DNA of 64,000 nt from positions 1 to 64,000 of the forward strand of contig NZ_JAAATY010000002.1 of assembly GCF_013280595.1 (NCBI RefSeq), in the 5' to 3' direction. Shown piece by piece: positions 50,632 through 59,669 of this stretch. A program made the translations under genes and the position numbers. The notes beneath the pieces were generated by a model that was given only the letters and a program-made list of their open reading frames with translations, was not told the DNA's origin and did no database searches. This DNA comes from Kibdelosporangium persicum. Lineage in GTDB: Bacteria; Actinomycetota; Actinomycetes; Mycobacteriales; Pseudonocardiaceae. Each line of letters begins with the position of its first letter. Position 1 is the first letter of the stretch.

Positions 50632-51186
50632 CTACTTGGTGGCGTAGACACTCTGGAAGAAGCTCTCCGCGGCTGCCATCGCGGAGGCATCCTCCAGCAC
50701 TTCACCTGGATGGTGACCGTGGCCGAGCAGTACGCCACCCCACCGCATTTTCAGGTACTCCGCTGACTTGTACAGCGTGCCGACCAACGAGTCGGACTTG
50801 TCGCGCTCCTCGGCGGTCGAGACGCCCCACAGGGTCTTCTCGCGCATGAGGGTCTTGAACGGCACGTCCGGCAGGTGCAACCACCCGCTCCAGTAGTCGA
50901 GGTAGCGCTTGGCTGTGGCCGACACGCTGTACCAGTACAGCGGCGACGCGATGACGATGTCGGTCGCCTCGATCGTGGCGTCCAGCAGGAGTCGTTCGTT
51001 GCCCTCGGGCTCCGGGTGGATCCGGCTCGACTGCCGGGTGTCGCGGAACGGGTCGAGCGGCAGGTCCTCCAGCCACAGCCAGCGCTGCTCGACGTCCCGC
51101 GGCAGGTACTCGGCGGCCTTGCGGGCCAGCGCCTCGGTGTTGCCCGGCTGACGCGAGCTGGCCAGCAGGAACAGGAACTTCTGCAC
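50632..51186 (-). CDS. NADPH-dependent FMN reductase-like protein
   Basis: A 184-residue flavodoxin-fold oxidoreductase. The FMN phosphate loop is LLASSRQPGNTEALA near residues 7-21, and the flavin-binding ASPLYWYSVSATAKRYLDYW block is present. Relatives (KefF/WrbA-like) reduce quinones or supply reduced FMN. The start is GTG 51186 with GGGAG eight bases upstream. It is divergent from a MarR gene with operator-like palindromes between, so its expression is probably redox or electrophile responsive. Confidence 0.88.
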   Translation of the reverse strand: MQKFLFLLASSRQPGNTEALARKAAEYLPRDVEQRWLWLEDLPLDPFRDTRQSSRIHPEPEGNERLLLDATIEATDIVIASPLYWYSVSATAKRYLDYWSGWLHLPDVPFKTLMREKTLWGVSTAEERDKSDSLVGTLYKSAEYLKMRWGGVLLGHGHHPGEVLEDASAMAAAESFFQSVYATK

Positions 51187-51222
51187 TTCAACGCTCCCAG
51201 GTCGTGGTGACAGTGGTCGAGA

Positions 51223-51263
51223 TACATGCATGTACATACAGAGGCTGTCACTGCATGTAGAAT
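51223..51263. promoter_or_regulatory. MarR operator and promoter region
   Basis: A perfect 12-bp palindrome tacatgcatgta (51223-51234) and a second half-matching tgcatgta (51252-51259) lie between the divergent reductase and MarR genes. The second overlaps a -10 TAGAAT (51258-51263), so binding would block the MarR promoter. Confidence 0.65.
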
Positions 51264-51270
51264 TCGTCAA

Positions 51271-51687
51271 GTGAGCACGGAGGCCTGGGGCCGCGTGGTG
51301 GCGCTCCACGCACGCATCGAGGGTGAACTCGGCAAGGCGCTGCAACGCCGGCACGGCCTGGGGCTGTCGGAGTACCGGGCGCTCGATCATCTCTCGAGGG
51401 CGACTGGAAAGAACGACTCGATGCGCATCCAGGAACTGGCCGAGGCGCTGGAGCTCAACCAGAGCTCGGTCAGCCGCCTCGTCGCCCGGATGGAATCGGC
51501 CGGGCTGAGCGAACGCGACATTTGCGAGGACGACCGGCGCGGCATTTACACCATGCTGACCGACGAAGGCCGGAAAACCCTCGCCGAGGCCGCCCCGACG
51601 TATCGGGAAACGCTGAAAGCCGCCCTGGAAAAGGCGGAAGCCGACCCGCAGCTGAAGGACACGGTGACGGCTTTCCGAACGCTCTAG
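51271..51687 (+). CDS. MarR family transcriptional regulator
   Basis: A 138-residue winged-helix regulator with IQELAEALELNQSSVSRLVARMESAGL as the DNA-binding helices (residues ~52-80) and the wing DDRRGIYTMLTDEG. I place the start at GTG 51271, eight bases after the -10 TAGAAT (leaderless); an ATG at 51226 is in frame but lies within the operator. It most likely represses itself and the divergent FMN reductase. Confidence 0.9.
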   Translation: MSTEAWGRVVALHARIEGELGKALQRRHGLGLSEYRALDHLSRATGKNDSMRIQELAEALELNQSSVSRLVARMESAGLSERDICEDDRRGIYTMLTDEGRKTLAEAAPTYRETLKAALEKAEADPQLKDTVTAFRTL

Positions 51688-51688
51688 C

Positions 51689-51812
51689 CGTGTCCACCAT
51701 TCCGGCACGGCGTGTCCACCATTCCGGCACCCCGAAATTCCCCACCCGACCGCGCGAAGGGAATTTCGGGGTGCTGGAACGTGCGTTTCATGGTGCCGGA
51801 GTGGTGGACACG
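51689..51812. repeat. Nested palindromic intergenic repeat
   Basis: A 20-bp direct repeat cgtgtccaccattccggcac at 51689-51708 and 51711-51730, whose inverted copy (one mismatch) is at 51793-51812. Inside lies a perfect 16-bp-arm hairpin (51727-51742 with 51759-51774). It fills the gap between convergent marR and iolD and can fold into a large cruciform; it probably also terminates both. Confidence 0.88.
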
Positions 51813-51838
51813 GGGTGCTGCAAAGGTGGACACGGCGG

Positions 51839-53686
51839 TCAGGGGTGGAGATACCTGAGCTGCCTGGCTTTCGCCTCGTCCAGTTCGTCGCGCGCGGCGT
51901 CGATCTCCGGACGATGGGAGACCTGCGGCACACCGATCTCCCACCAGGCGCCGGCCTCGGTCCACGAGCTCGGGTGCGTTTTGATCACCACGACCGCCGG
52001 AACGCCGGACCGCGCGTGTTCCCGGGCTTTCGGGTAAGCCGCACGAAGATCAGCGACAGAATCCGCCACGAGCACGGCACAGCCGAGACCGGCGGCGTGT
52101 GTGGCGAAGTCCACACGAGGTGGCTCGGGCAGGCGGCTGCGGACGTCCGGGTACATGTTGTTGAACCCGGCACCACCTTGGCCGCGCTGAAGACGGTCAA
52201 TGACGGCATAGCCGTCGTTGTCGCACACGACCGCGACGAACCCGTGCCCGGCGAACGCCGCCGAGAACAGCTCCGAGTTGAGCATCAGGTACGAGCCGTC
52301 GCCGAGCAGCGTCGTGACCACACCCTGAGGCCGGGCCATCGTCGCGCCCCAAGCACCCGCGATCTCGTAACCCATGCACGAGAAGCCATATTCGACGTCC
52401 ATGGTCGACTCGCCGGTCGCCCGCCAGCCGCCGATCAGCTCGCCCGGCAGGCCGCCGGACGCGGTCATCACGTAGTCCTCCGGGCCGGAAAGATCGTTCA
52501 CGACCCCGACCACCTCGGCGTACGTCGGCAGCGAGCCGCCGGCCGACCGCAGGCCCGAGATGTGCTCGTCCCACTTCGCCAACTCCGCCGAGGCCCGGGA
52601 GGACCACGCCTCCGGCGCGTACCAGTCGATCAGCGGGAGTTCCTCGAGCCCTTCGCGGGCGTCGGCGACCACGGCGACGGCGCCGTGCTTCACGGCGTCG
52701 AAGCGGGCGGCGTTGATCGTCACCAGCTTGACGTCCGGCGAGAACACCGACCACGAAGCCGTCGTGAAGTCCTGCAGGCGCGTGCCCACGGCGATCACCA
52801 CGTCCGCTTCGGCCGCCAACGCGTTCGCCGAGGCTGAGCCCGTGATACCCAACGGGCCCGCGTGCAACGGGTGCGAGTGCGGCACGAGCGTCCGGCCCGC
52901 GGTCGTCTCGACGACGGGCACGTTGTGCCGCTCGGCGAACTCGATCGCGGTCTGCCCGGCACCCGAGTACCGCACGCCACCGCCCAGCACGAGCAACGGC
53001 CGCTCGCCGGCACGGATCACCTCGGCGGCCCGGCCGACCGACCGCCGGTCCGGGCGCGGACGCAGCACGTGGTGCTCGACCGGCTCGAACAACGACTCGG
53101 GGAAGTCGAACGCCTCAGCCTGGACGTCCTGCGGCAGCGCCAACGTCACCGGACCGCACTCACCGGGGTCCGTGAGCACCCGCGCCACCTGGGGCAGGGT
53201 CGCGATCAGCTGCTCGGGCCGGGTGATCCGGTCGAAGTAACGGCTGACCGGCCGGAAAGCGTCGTTCACGCTGACCGTGGCGTCACCGAACGGCTCGATC
53301 TGTTGCAGCACAGGGTCAGGCGCGCGGTTGACGAACGTGTCGCCTGGCAGCAGAAGCAAGGGCAGCCGGTTGGCGTTCGCGACACCGGCGGCCGTGACCA
53401 TGTTCAAGGCGCCGGGCCCGATCGACGACGTGGCCACGCCGACCTGGCGCCGGTGCGTGGCTTTGGCGTAGCCGACGGCCGCGAGCGCCATGCCCTGCTC
53501 GGTGTGCCCACGCCACACCGGAATCCGGTCACGGTATTCCTCAAGCGCGGCACCGATGCTGAGCACGTTGCCGTGCCCGAAGATCGCGTAGACCGCCGGG
53601 AACAACGGGGCCTCGGTGCCGTCGAGCAGCTCGGTCCGTTGTGCCACAAGCCAACGGACCAGCGCCTGGGCGGTGGTCAACCTCAT
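51839..53686 (-). CDS. iolD: 3D-(3,5/4)-trihydroxycyclohexane-1,2-dione hydrolase
   Basis: A 615-residue ThDP enzyme that opens the ring in myo-inositol catabolism. The N-terminal VYAIFGHGNVLSIG segment and GHTEQGMALAAVGYAKA (ThDP Glu) are IolD-specific, and the C-terminal ThDP/Mg site is LLGDGSYLMLNSEL. It overlaps iolB by 4 bp and is the last gene of the leftward operon. Confidence 0.96.
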   Translation of the reverse strand: MRLTTAQALVRWLVAQRTELLDGTEAPLFPAVYAIFGHGNVLSIGAALEEYRDRIPVWRGHTEQGMALAAVGYAKATHRRQVGVATSSIGPGALNMVTAAGVANANRLPLLLLPGDTFVNRAPDPVLQQIEPFGDATVSVNDAFRPVSRYFDRITRPEQLIATLPQVARVLTDPGECGPVTLALPQDVQAEAFDFPESLFEPVEHHVLRPRPDRRSVGRAAEVIRAGERPLLVLGGGVRYSGAGQTAIEFAERHNVPVVETTAGRTLVPHSHPLHAGPLGITGSASANALAAEADVVIAVGTRLQDFTTASWSVFSPDVKLVTINAARFDAVKHGAVAVVADAREGLEELPLIDWYAPEAWSSRASAELAKWDEHISGLRSAGGSLPTYAEVVGVVNDLSGPEDYVMTASGGLPGELIGGWRATGESTMDVEYGFSCMGYEIAGAWGATMARPQGVVTTLLGDGSYLMLNSELFSAAFAGHGFVAVVCDNDGYAVIDRLQRGQGGAGFNNMYPDVRSRLPEPPRVDFATHAAGLGCAVLVADSVADLRAAYPKAREHARSGVPAVVVIKTHPSSWTEAGAWWEIGVPQVSHRPEIDAARDELDEAKARQLRYLHP

Positions 53687-54573
53687 GACTGAACCCTCCC
53701 TTCGGCAGAGGTCACCGGGCAGCGCGGGTCGCCGGCCTGCTTCTCCCAGGATTGCCGGACCCACGTGTGGGCGGGGTCGTCACAGAAGGCCATCGACCGG
53801 TCGTCAGCGGGCCCGGCGAGCACGTTGAGGTAGTACATGGGGTAACCCGGCGCGGCGACACAAGGACCGTGATATCCGCGCGGGATAAGGAAAACGTCGC
53901 CGTCGCGGACGGTCACGTCCTCGTCGATCGAGCCGTCCGCGGTGTAGGTTTTGTGGAAGCCGAAGCCTGCCCGTGAGGGCGTGATCCCGTCCTGGCCGGC
54001 GATCCGGAAGTAGTAGATCTCCTCGTTGATCACTTCGCACTCACTGGCCTCGTCGTGCTTGTGCGGCGGGTACGACGACCAGTTGCCGTCCGGGGTGATC
54101 AGCTCGCACGCGCTGAGCTTGTCGGCGTGGTCCCAGACCCCGGGCACCCCGAAGTTCGTGACCTGCCTGGTCGCGTTGCCCGAACCGCGGACCTCGACCG
54201 GGACTTCCTCCGCCGGGCCGTACTTCGGCGTCAGGCGCTTCGTGCAGCGGGCCATGGGCAGCGCGACCTCCGCACCGTCCTTTGTCGACAGAGTGACGTT
54301 GGCGTCCCTTGGCACGTAGGCGAAGTCCGTGACCCTGGTGAAGACCGTTTCCCGGCCCCGCAGTTCGAACCTCTCTTCGTCCACCTCGACCGTGAGGCTT
54401 CCGGCGAGCGGCAGGACAAAGGCCTCGAACTCGCCGGTGGAGACGGTCCTGGTGGCGCCACGGGGAATCGTGAGCACCCGCAGCCCGGTGTAGGTCCAGC
54501 CCGCGTCCCGCGGCGTCAACCGGATCGTGTCCGTGCCGTCCGAAAGCGTCCCGTGTGGACGGTGCAGGCTCAT
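53683..54573 (-). CDS. iolB: 5-deoxy-glucuronate isomerase
   Basis: A 296-residue bicupin. The metal ligands lie in SSYPPHKHDE and the following EVINEEIYYFRI, with VFLIPRGYHGPCVAAPGY as the C-terminal cupin strand. It converts 5-deoxyglucuronate to 5-dehydro-2-deoxygluconate. Both ends overlap neighbouring iol genes by 4 bp (ATGA), a sign of tight translational coupling. Confidence 0.96.
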   Translation of the reverse strand: MSLHRPHGTLSDGTDTIRLTPRDAGWTYTGLRVLTIPRGATRTVSTGEFEAFVLPLAGSLTVEVDEERFELRGRETVFTRVTDFAYVPRDANVTLSTKDGAEVALPMARCTKRLTPKYGPAEEVPVEVRGSGNATRQVTNFGVPGVWDHADKLSACELITPDGNWSSYPPHKHDEASECEVINEEIYYFRIAGQDGITPSRAGFGFHKTYTADGSIDEDVTVRDGDVFLIPRGYHGPCVAAPGYPMYYLNVLAGPADDRSMAFCDDPAHTWVRQSWEKQAGDPRCPVTSAEGRVQS

Positions 54574-55466
54574 GCGCGAACTCCTTCGTGCAGGACTTTG
54601 GCAGCGGCTTCGACGGCACCGGCGACATCCCCGTCAGGCGGGTAGAGCAACGCACGGCCCACGACCAGACCACGAACCACCGGGTGCCGCAACGACCTTC
54701 CCCAGGAAGCGATGTCCTGCTCGACACTGGGGCCGGGCACGCCACCGAGCACCACGGTCGGCAAGGTCGTGGCATCCAGCACGAAGTCCGGGTCCTCTGG
54801 CGCGGGCAGCTTGAGCCACGTGTACGCCGAGGTCTCGCCCAGCGAGGACGCCACAGTCGTGGCCCTGGCGAGCGACGGGCCGTCCTTGAGCAGCTGGAGC
54901 TTTCCGTCCACCCGCCGGTACGGCAGCGGCTCGACCATGGCCATGACGCCCCGGGCGGCCAACGAGGTGACCGCGTCCGCGCAGGCCTGCAAGGTCGGGA
55001 CGGTCCCGGCGTCGTCGTCCACGATCCGCAGCAGCATCTTGCCGCCGTCCAGGCCCAGGTCGGCGATGGCGGACGCGCTGTACGCGGTGAACCGGTCGTC
55101 GACCTCCCAGTCGGCCCCGGCCAGGCCGCCGCGGTTCATCGAGCCGATGACGATCTTGTCCTGCAACGCGCCGAGCAGCAGCAGCTCCTCGACGATGTCC
55201 GGGGTGCCCAGCACGCCGTCGACCGCGGGGTTCTCCAGGGCGATGAGCAGGCGTTCCAGCAGTGAGCGGCGGTTGACCATGGCGTTCGGATCGCCGGGCA
55301 CGCCCATCGCGCCACGGGCCGTGTGGTCGGCCGCGACCAGGAAGATCGTGCCCTGGTCCGTCAAGAGGGATGCGCGCCGCGCACGAGTTGTATACAGCTT
55401 ATGCACAGCCTGTGGATCAGTCGCACGCGTGTGCAGGAGCTCGGCCCACTGCTTGTCACTGATCAC
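54570..55466 (-). CDS. Cgl0158-family (beta/alpha)8-barrel aldolase-like protein
   Basis: A 298-residue barrel protein of the Cgl0158 family, regularly encoded in actinobacterial inositol operons. Blocks include FLVAADHTARGAMG, KIVIGSMNRGGLAG and YTWLKLPAPEDPDFVL with a candidate Schiff-base lysine. The canonical IolJ aldolase is not seen here, so this protein may split 5-dehydro-2-deoxygluconate 6-phosphate; that is inference from context. The GTG start at 55466 overlaps the iolC stop by 11 bp. Confidence 0.85.
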   Translation of the reverse strand: MISDKQWAELLHTRATDPQAVHKLYTTRARRASLLTDQGTIFLVAADHTARGAMGVPGDPNAMVNRRSLLERLLIALENPAVDGVLGTPDIVEELLLLGALQDKIVIGSMNRGGLAGADWEVDDRFTAYSASAIADLGLDGGKMLLRIVDDDAGTVPTLQACADAVTSLAARGVMAMVEPLPYRRVDGKLQLLKDGPSLARATTVASSLGETSAYTWLKLPAPEDPDFVLDATTLPTVVLGGVPGPSVEQDIASWGRSLRHPVVRGLVVGRALLYPPDGDVAGAVEAAAKVLHEGVRA

Positions 55467-56394
55467 CCAGGCGCTCCTCGATCTCGTCCCGTTCCGGCAT
55501 CGCGTCGGCACAGGCCAGCCGACCTGCCACGATGGCGCCCGCGACGTTGGCGTACTCGGCGATCTTCACCGGCTCCCAGCCTTCCAGCAGGCCGTGGATG
55601 AGAGCACCGCCGAACGCGTCACCGGCGCCGAGGCCGCACACGACGTCGATCGGATGCGGCGGCACGGTCCACGACCCGTCCGCGGTCGCCACCAGCACCC
55701 CGTCCGCGCCCTTCTTGATCATCACGAGCGAGACACCGCGGTCCAGGACGCGGCGCGCGGCCTCGTCCGGATCGGCCGTGCCCACCGCGACCTCGGCCTC
55801 GGTCCGGTTGCCGACGGCGACCGTGACGTGGTCCAGCATCCACGAGATGTGTTCCCGTGCACTGTCCACATCGGACCAGAACATCGGCCGGTAGTCCATG
55901 TCCAGCACGGTGTGATCCCGGCGCCCCCTCGCCGCCAGGATCTCGCGCTGGGTGCCGCGCGCCGGTTCGGTGCTCACGCCCGTCCCGGTCACCCACAGCA
56001 CAGGGACCTCGCGCACGACGTCCCACGGAACGTCCTCGGCGGCCAAGGTGAGGTCGGGCGCGGTGGGCAACCGGTAGAACAGCAGCGGCGGGTCCTCGGG
56101 CGGATCCAGCGCGCAGAACACCACCGGCGTCAACAGGTCCGGCGACGTACCCACGTACGACGGCGAAACTCCGAACTCCGCCAACGCGTCCCGGACGTAG
56201 TCACCGAACCCGTCCGGCCCGACCTTGGTCAGCACCGCGGTCCCGCGGCCGAGCCGCGCGGCGGCGACCGCGACGTTGGTCGCGGTGCCGCCGAGCGACT
56301 TGGCGAAGGTCCGCACCTTGGCCAACGGAACCCCGCTCTGCTCGGGATAGAGGTCCACCCCGACCCTGCCGACCGTCAGCGCCTCCAGGGTCAT
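55456..56394 (-). CDS. iolC: 5-dehydro-2-deoxygluconokinase
   Basis: A 312-residue PfkB-family kinase. The N-terminal [19 protein letters not shown] and [17 protein letters not shown] bind the sugar, and the C-terminal [19 protein letters not shown] contains the catalytic Asp and anion hole. It phosphorylates 5-dehydro-2-deoxygluconate. The start overlaps the end of the ABC ATPase gene by 4 bp. Confidence 0.95.
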   Translation of the reverse strand: MTLEALTVGRVGVDLYPEQSGVPLAKVRTFAKSLGGTATNVAVAAARLGRGTAVLTKVGPDGFGDYVRDALAEFGVSPSYVGTSPDLLTPVVFCALDPPEDPPLLFYRLPTAPDLTLAAEDVPWDVVREVPVLWVTGTGVSTEPARGTQREILAARGRRDHTVLDMDYRPMFWSDVDSAREHISWMLDHVTVAVGNRTEAEVAVGTADPDEAARRVLDRGVSLVMIKKGADGVLVATADGSWTVPPHPIDVVCGLGAGDAFGGALIHGLLEGWEPVKIAEYANVAGAIVAGRLACADAMPERDEIEERLGDQ

Positions 56395-57170
56395 TTCTCC
56401 ACCGCCCTGAGTTCGTGCTCCAGGGCCTCTAGTTCCGCTCCGCCCGCCATCTGCCGGGTGAGCTCCTCGATGGTGATGTCGCCCTTGTCGAACGACCCCA
56501 GGCTCCGGCCGCGTTTGAGCAACAAGAACCTGTCGCCCACCGGATAGGCGTGGTGCGGGTTGTGCGTGATCAGCACGACCCCAAGCCCGCGGTCCCGGGC
56601 CTGGGCGACGTACCGCAGCACGACACCGGCCTGCTTCACGCCCAGCGCGGCGGTCGGCTCGTCCAGGATGAGCACCTTCGCTCCGAAGTGGACGGCACGG
56701 GCGATGGCCACGCACTGCCGTTCACCGCCGGACAACGTGCCCACCGGCTGTTCGACGTCACGCAGGTCGATGCCCATCTCGGCCAACGCGGCCTTCGTGG
56801 TGTCCCGGCCCTTCGCGCGGTCCAGCCGCCGGAACGGGCCCCACCCGACCGTCGGCTCGGACCCCAGGTGGAAGTTCCGCCACACGCTCATCAGCGGAAC
56901 GACCGCCAGGTCCTGGTACACCGTCGCGATGCCGCGGTCCAGGGACTCACGCGGCGAGGAAAACCGGACCTCCTCGCCCTCGACCAGGAACCGGCCCCGG
57001 TCGTGCTGATGCACGCCGGCCAGGATCTTGATCAGCGTGGACTTGCCCGCACCGTTGTCACCGAGGACACACGTGACCTCACCGGCATTGACCACAGTGG
57101 ACACGTCGGCCAGCGCGACGACGCTGCCGTACGTCTTGCCGACGTCACGCACCTCAATGAGTGGACTCAT
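56391..57170 (-). CDS. Sugar (inositol) ABC transporter ATP-binding protein
   Basis: A 259-residue single-domain ABC ATPase of the monosaccharide family: Walker [10 protein letters not shown] near residue 37, signature TLSGGERQC, Walker [13 protein letters not shown]. Many sugar importers of this class have a fused double ATPase; this is the half-size form. It lies within the iol operon, overlapping permease and iolC genes by 4 bp each, so myo-inositol import is likely. Confidence 0.92.
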   Translation of the reverse strand: MSPLIEVRDVGKTYGSVVALADVSTVVNAGEVTCVLGDNGAGKSTLIKILAGVHQHDRGRFLVEGEEVRFSSPRESLDRGIATVYQDLAVVPLMSVWRNFHLGSEPTVGWGPFRRLDRAKGRDTTKAALAEMGIDLRDVEQPVGTLSGGERQCVAIARAVHFGAKVLILDEPTAALGVKQAGVVLRYVAQARDRGLGVVLITHNPHHAYPVGDRFLLLKRGRSLGSFDKGDITIEELTRQMAGGAELEALEHELRAVEK

Positions 57171-58210
57171 CGACGCACCCTCTCCGCCCGGCGCCGGAAG
57201 GTGTTGTTCACCAGCACCGCGGCCAGCAGCATGATGCCGAGGAACAGCATGAACCAGTCGCTGTTCCACTGCGCGTACACGATTCCCTGCCGGGCCATGC
57301 CGAAGATCAGCGCGCCGATCGCCGCGCCCACCGCGGACCCGAAGCCGCCGGTCAGCAGGCAGCCGCCGATCACCGCGGCGATGATGTACTGGAACTCCAG
57401 GCCGATCCCCTGGTTGGCCTGCACACTGGCGTTGCGCAGGATGTTGATCGACCCGACGATCCACGCGGCGAACGCGGTCGTCATGAACAACATGATCTTC
57501 GTGCGCACCACCGGCACACCGACAGCACGGGAGCTGAGCGACGAGCCGCCGACCGCGAACGTCCAGTTGCCGAACCTCGTGCGGACCAGGACCCACGCGG
57601 CGACCGCCGCGAACACGATCCACCACAGGATCGAGACCTGGAAGTCCGTGCCGCCGATGTTGACGGTGGACGCGAACAACATGCCCGCCGACTCGTACCC
57701 GTCGGTCGACCGCATCCCGGAAACCTGCACGGTTCCGGTGACCAGCCGCGTGACACCAAGGTTCAACCCTTGCAGGGCAAGGAAAGTACCCAGCGTCACG
57801 ATGAAGCTCGGCAGCCCGGTCCGCATCACCAGCCAGCCGTTGAGCGCGCCGACGGCCAGGGCGAAGACCAACGACAGGATCAGCGCGAACCACACGTTCA
57901 GCCCGACCTGGGTCGCGAAGATCGCGGTGACCAGGGCGGTCGACGCGGTCATCACCCCGGCGGACAGGTCGAACTCGCCACCGATCATCAGCAGCGCCAC
58001 GGCGACCGCCATGATGCCCAGCGTGGAGGCGTCGTCCAGCCAGTTCGCCACGCCGAGCGGGCTGAGGAACTCGCCGGTGACCACCGAGAAGAACACGAAC
58101 ACCAGCAGCGCCCCGAGCAGGGCGCCGATTTCGGGCCTGACCACGAGACGGTCCCACAGCCGGGGTTTGACCAGCCTTTCGTCGGGCTGGCTCGGCACCG
58201 CGACACTCAT
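57167..58210 (-). CDS. Sugar (inositol) ABC transporter permease
   Basis: A 347-residue RbsC/XylH-type permease with about ten membrane helices. [14 protein letters not shown] and the loop [19 protein letters not shown] are family signatures, and [15 protein letters not shown] is the C-terminal coupling region. The start at 58210 (MSVAVPSQ) is preferred. It is separated from the binding-protein gene by a 430-bp repeat-filled gap, unusual in this otherwise overlapping operon. Confidence 0.92.
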   Translation of the reverse strand: MSVAVPSQPDERLVKPRLWDRLVVRPEIGALLGALLVFVFFSVVTGEFLSPLGVANWLDDASTLGIMAVAVALLMIGGEFDLSAGVMTASTALVTAIFATQVGLNVWFALILSLVFALAVGALNGWLVMRTGLPSFIVTLGTFLALQGLNLGVTRLVTGTVQVSGMRSTDGYESAGMLFASTVNIGGTDFQVSILWWIVFAAVAAWVLVRTRFGNWTFAVGGSSLSSRAVGVPVVRTKIMLFMTTAFAAWIVGSINILRNASVQANQGIGLEFQYIIAAVIGGCLLTGGFGSAVGAAIGALIFGMARQGIVYAQWNSDWFMLFLGIMLLAAVLVNNTFRRRAERVRR

Positions 58211-58303
58211 CGGCCACCGACCCGGTTCCCAGGAGCCGGACCCAGGAAGGTCGCCGGGCACTGGACGCCGAAGGTGCCTGCGGCCGGGCGGCCCACCGAC
58301 GTC

Positions 58304-58459
58304 ACCGAGCCAGCCGCTCCAGCGAAGCCACCCTCCCTCGCCGGGCCAGCCGACATCACCCAGCCAGCCATCGTCGCCGGGCCAGCCACCCTCACGGACC
58401 CAGCCACCGCGGCCGAGCCAGCCGCCCTCGCGGAACCAATCGCCCTCGCCGAGCCAACG
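58304..58459. repeat. Degenerate 18-bp tandem repeat (about nine units)
   Basis: Between the permease and binding-protein genes the plus strand has about nine units of an 18-bp repeat, which in one frame would read as hexapeptides of the form x-x-P-A-x-x (for example AGPATL, TDPATA, AEPAAL). No start or ribosome-binding site supports translation. The array runs straight into the dispersed element at 58471. Confidence 0.75.
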
Positions 58460-58470
58460 GTCCGTTCACA

Positions 58471-58581
58471 AATCCAGTTGTCCACAACCGCCGAGTAACC
58501 CCTTTGACTCGGCCATACTCCCGGTAAACTGGAGCAGGGCAGTCCCCCCGGGGAGTGGTGGGGGATGTACTGGGGCGTTTG
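58471..58581 (+). repeat. Dispersed ~110-bp element, copy B
   Basis: Partner of the element at 10943-11052. Shared parts: aatccagttgtccacaac with a DnaA-box-like ttgtccaca, a -10-like taaact, gggagtggtggggg and ggggcgttt. Here the frame after the conserved GTG stays open (VVGDVLGRLLRNLLGEVP), so this copy may retain the start of a decayed mobile gene. The final 60 bp to 58640 are unremarkable. Confidence 0.7.
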
Positions 58582-58640
58582 CTGAGAAATTTGCTGGGGG
58601 AAGTGCCGGGGTGGATCTGGCAGTGCCCGCATAGCTGCTG

Positions 58641-59645
58641 TCACCGTGTGCCCTTCTCGGTGAAGGGCGCGATCGTGTCCACGTTGGACTTGTCGACGAA
58701 GCCGGGGCCGGTCAGCACCGGGCGGCCGCCGCCGACGGTGTTGGCGTTCTCCTTGTACAGCTTCAGGAACACGATCGGCAGGTAGCCCTGCTCGTACTGC
58801 TGCTGGTCGACCGCGAAGAGCACGTCGCCGGACTCGATCGCGTTGACCACGTCGGTGTTCAGGTCGAACGTGGCCACCTGGGCCTTCGAGCCCGCGCCCT
58901 TGATCGCCGTCACGGCACCGGCCGCGACCTGCGAGTTCAGCGCCAGCACGGCGTCGACCGACGGGTCGGCCTGCACCGCGCCCTTGATCCGGGACTGCGC
59001 GTCGGTCGGGTTGTTGATGTCCACCTGGAGCGTGGTGACGTTGCCGAACGCGCTCTTGGCGCCGTCACACCGCTGGTTCTGGCCGATGTTGCCGGCCTCG
59101 TGGATCACGCAGAGCATCTTGGTCTTGCCCGCGTCCTTCAGGCGCTTGCCCGCGCCCTCACCGGCGATCGTCTCGCTCTGGCCGACGTGCGTGATCGCGC
59201 CGAACTCGGCGCTCCTGGCCTCGCCGGAGTTGATCGTGACCACCGGGATGCCTGCCTTGACCGCGTTCTCGATCGAGGTCCGCAGCGCGTCCGGGTTGGC
59301 CATCGACACCACCAGGCCGTCGACCTTCTGCGCGATCGCGTTGTCGATCAGCTTGGCCTGGGCGCCGGGGTCGCCGTCGGACTTGTAGTCCACCTGCGCG
59401 CCGAGTTGCCTGCCTGCGGCCTCGGCACCGTTCTTCACCACGTTCCAGAAGGCGTCACCCGCGCTGCCGTGGGTGACGACGGCGACCCGCAGGCTGCTGC
59501 CGCCGCCACCCGGGGTGGGCGCGGCGCCGCCACCTGCGTTGTTGGCCGGCTGGTCGCCTTGCGGGCCGCTGCACGCGGCCAGGACCAACGCTCCGGCGGC
59601 CGCCATGGCCGCGAACTTGAACTTGACGAAGCGATCGGACGTCAT
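58641..59645 (-). CDS. Sugar (inositol) ABC transporter substrate-binding lipoprotein
   Basis: A 334-residue periplasmic-binding-protein type I lipoprotein. The signal peptide ends in LVLAACSG (lipidated Cys), then a Gly/Pro-rich linker. Ligand-binding segments include VVTHGSAGDAFWNVVKNG and DGLVVSMANPDAL. It is the capture component for the permease and ATPase encoded downstream. It lies 24 bp after the IolE-type gene. Confidence 0.93.
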   Translation of the reverse strand: MTSDRFVKFKFAAMAAAGALVLAACSGPQGDQPANNAGGGAAPTPGGGGSSLRVAVVTHGSAGDAFWNVVKNGAEAAGRQLGAQVDYKSDGDPGAQAKLIDNAIAQKVDGLVVSMANPDALRTSIENAVKAGIPVVTINSGEARSAEFGAITHVGQSETIAGEGAGKRLKDAGKTKMLCVIHEAGNIGQNQRCDGAKSAFGNVTTLQVDINNPTDAQSRIKGAVQADPSVDAVLALNSQVAAGAVTAIKGAGSKAQVATFDLNTDVVNAIESGDVLFAVDQQQYEQGYLPIVFLKLYKENANTVGGGRPVLTGPGFVDKSNVDTIAPFTEKGTR

Positions 59646-59669
59646 CGTCTCTCCTCGCTGAGCGGCTTG

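Noticed and set aside
56550-58634. 694-codon plus-strand frame across ABC transporter genes
   Set aside because: Antisense to two well-defined genes; only its last part over the 18-bp repeat array is of interest and it has no start signal.
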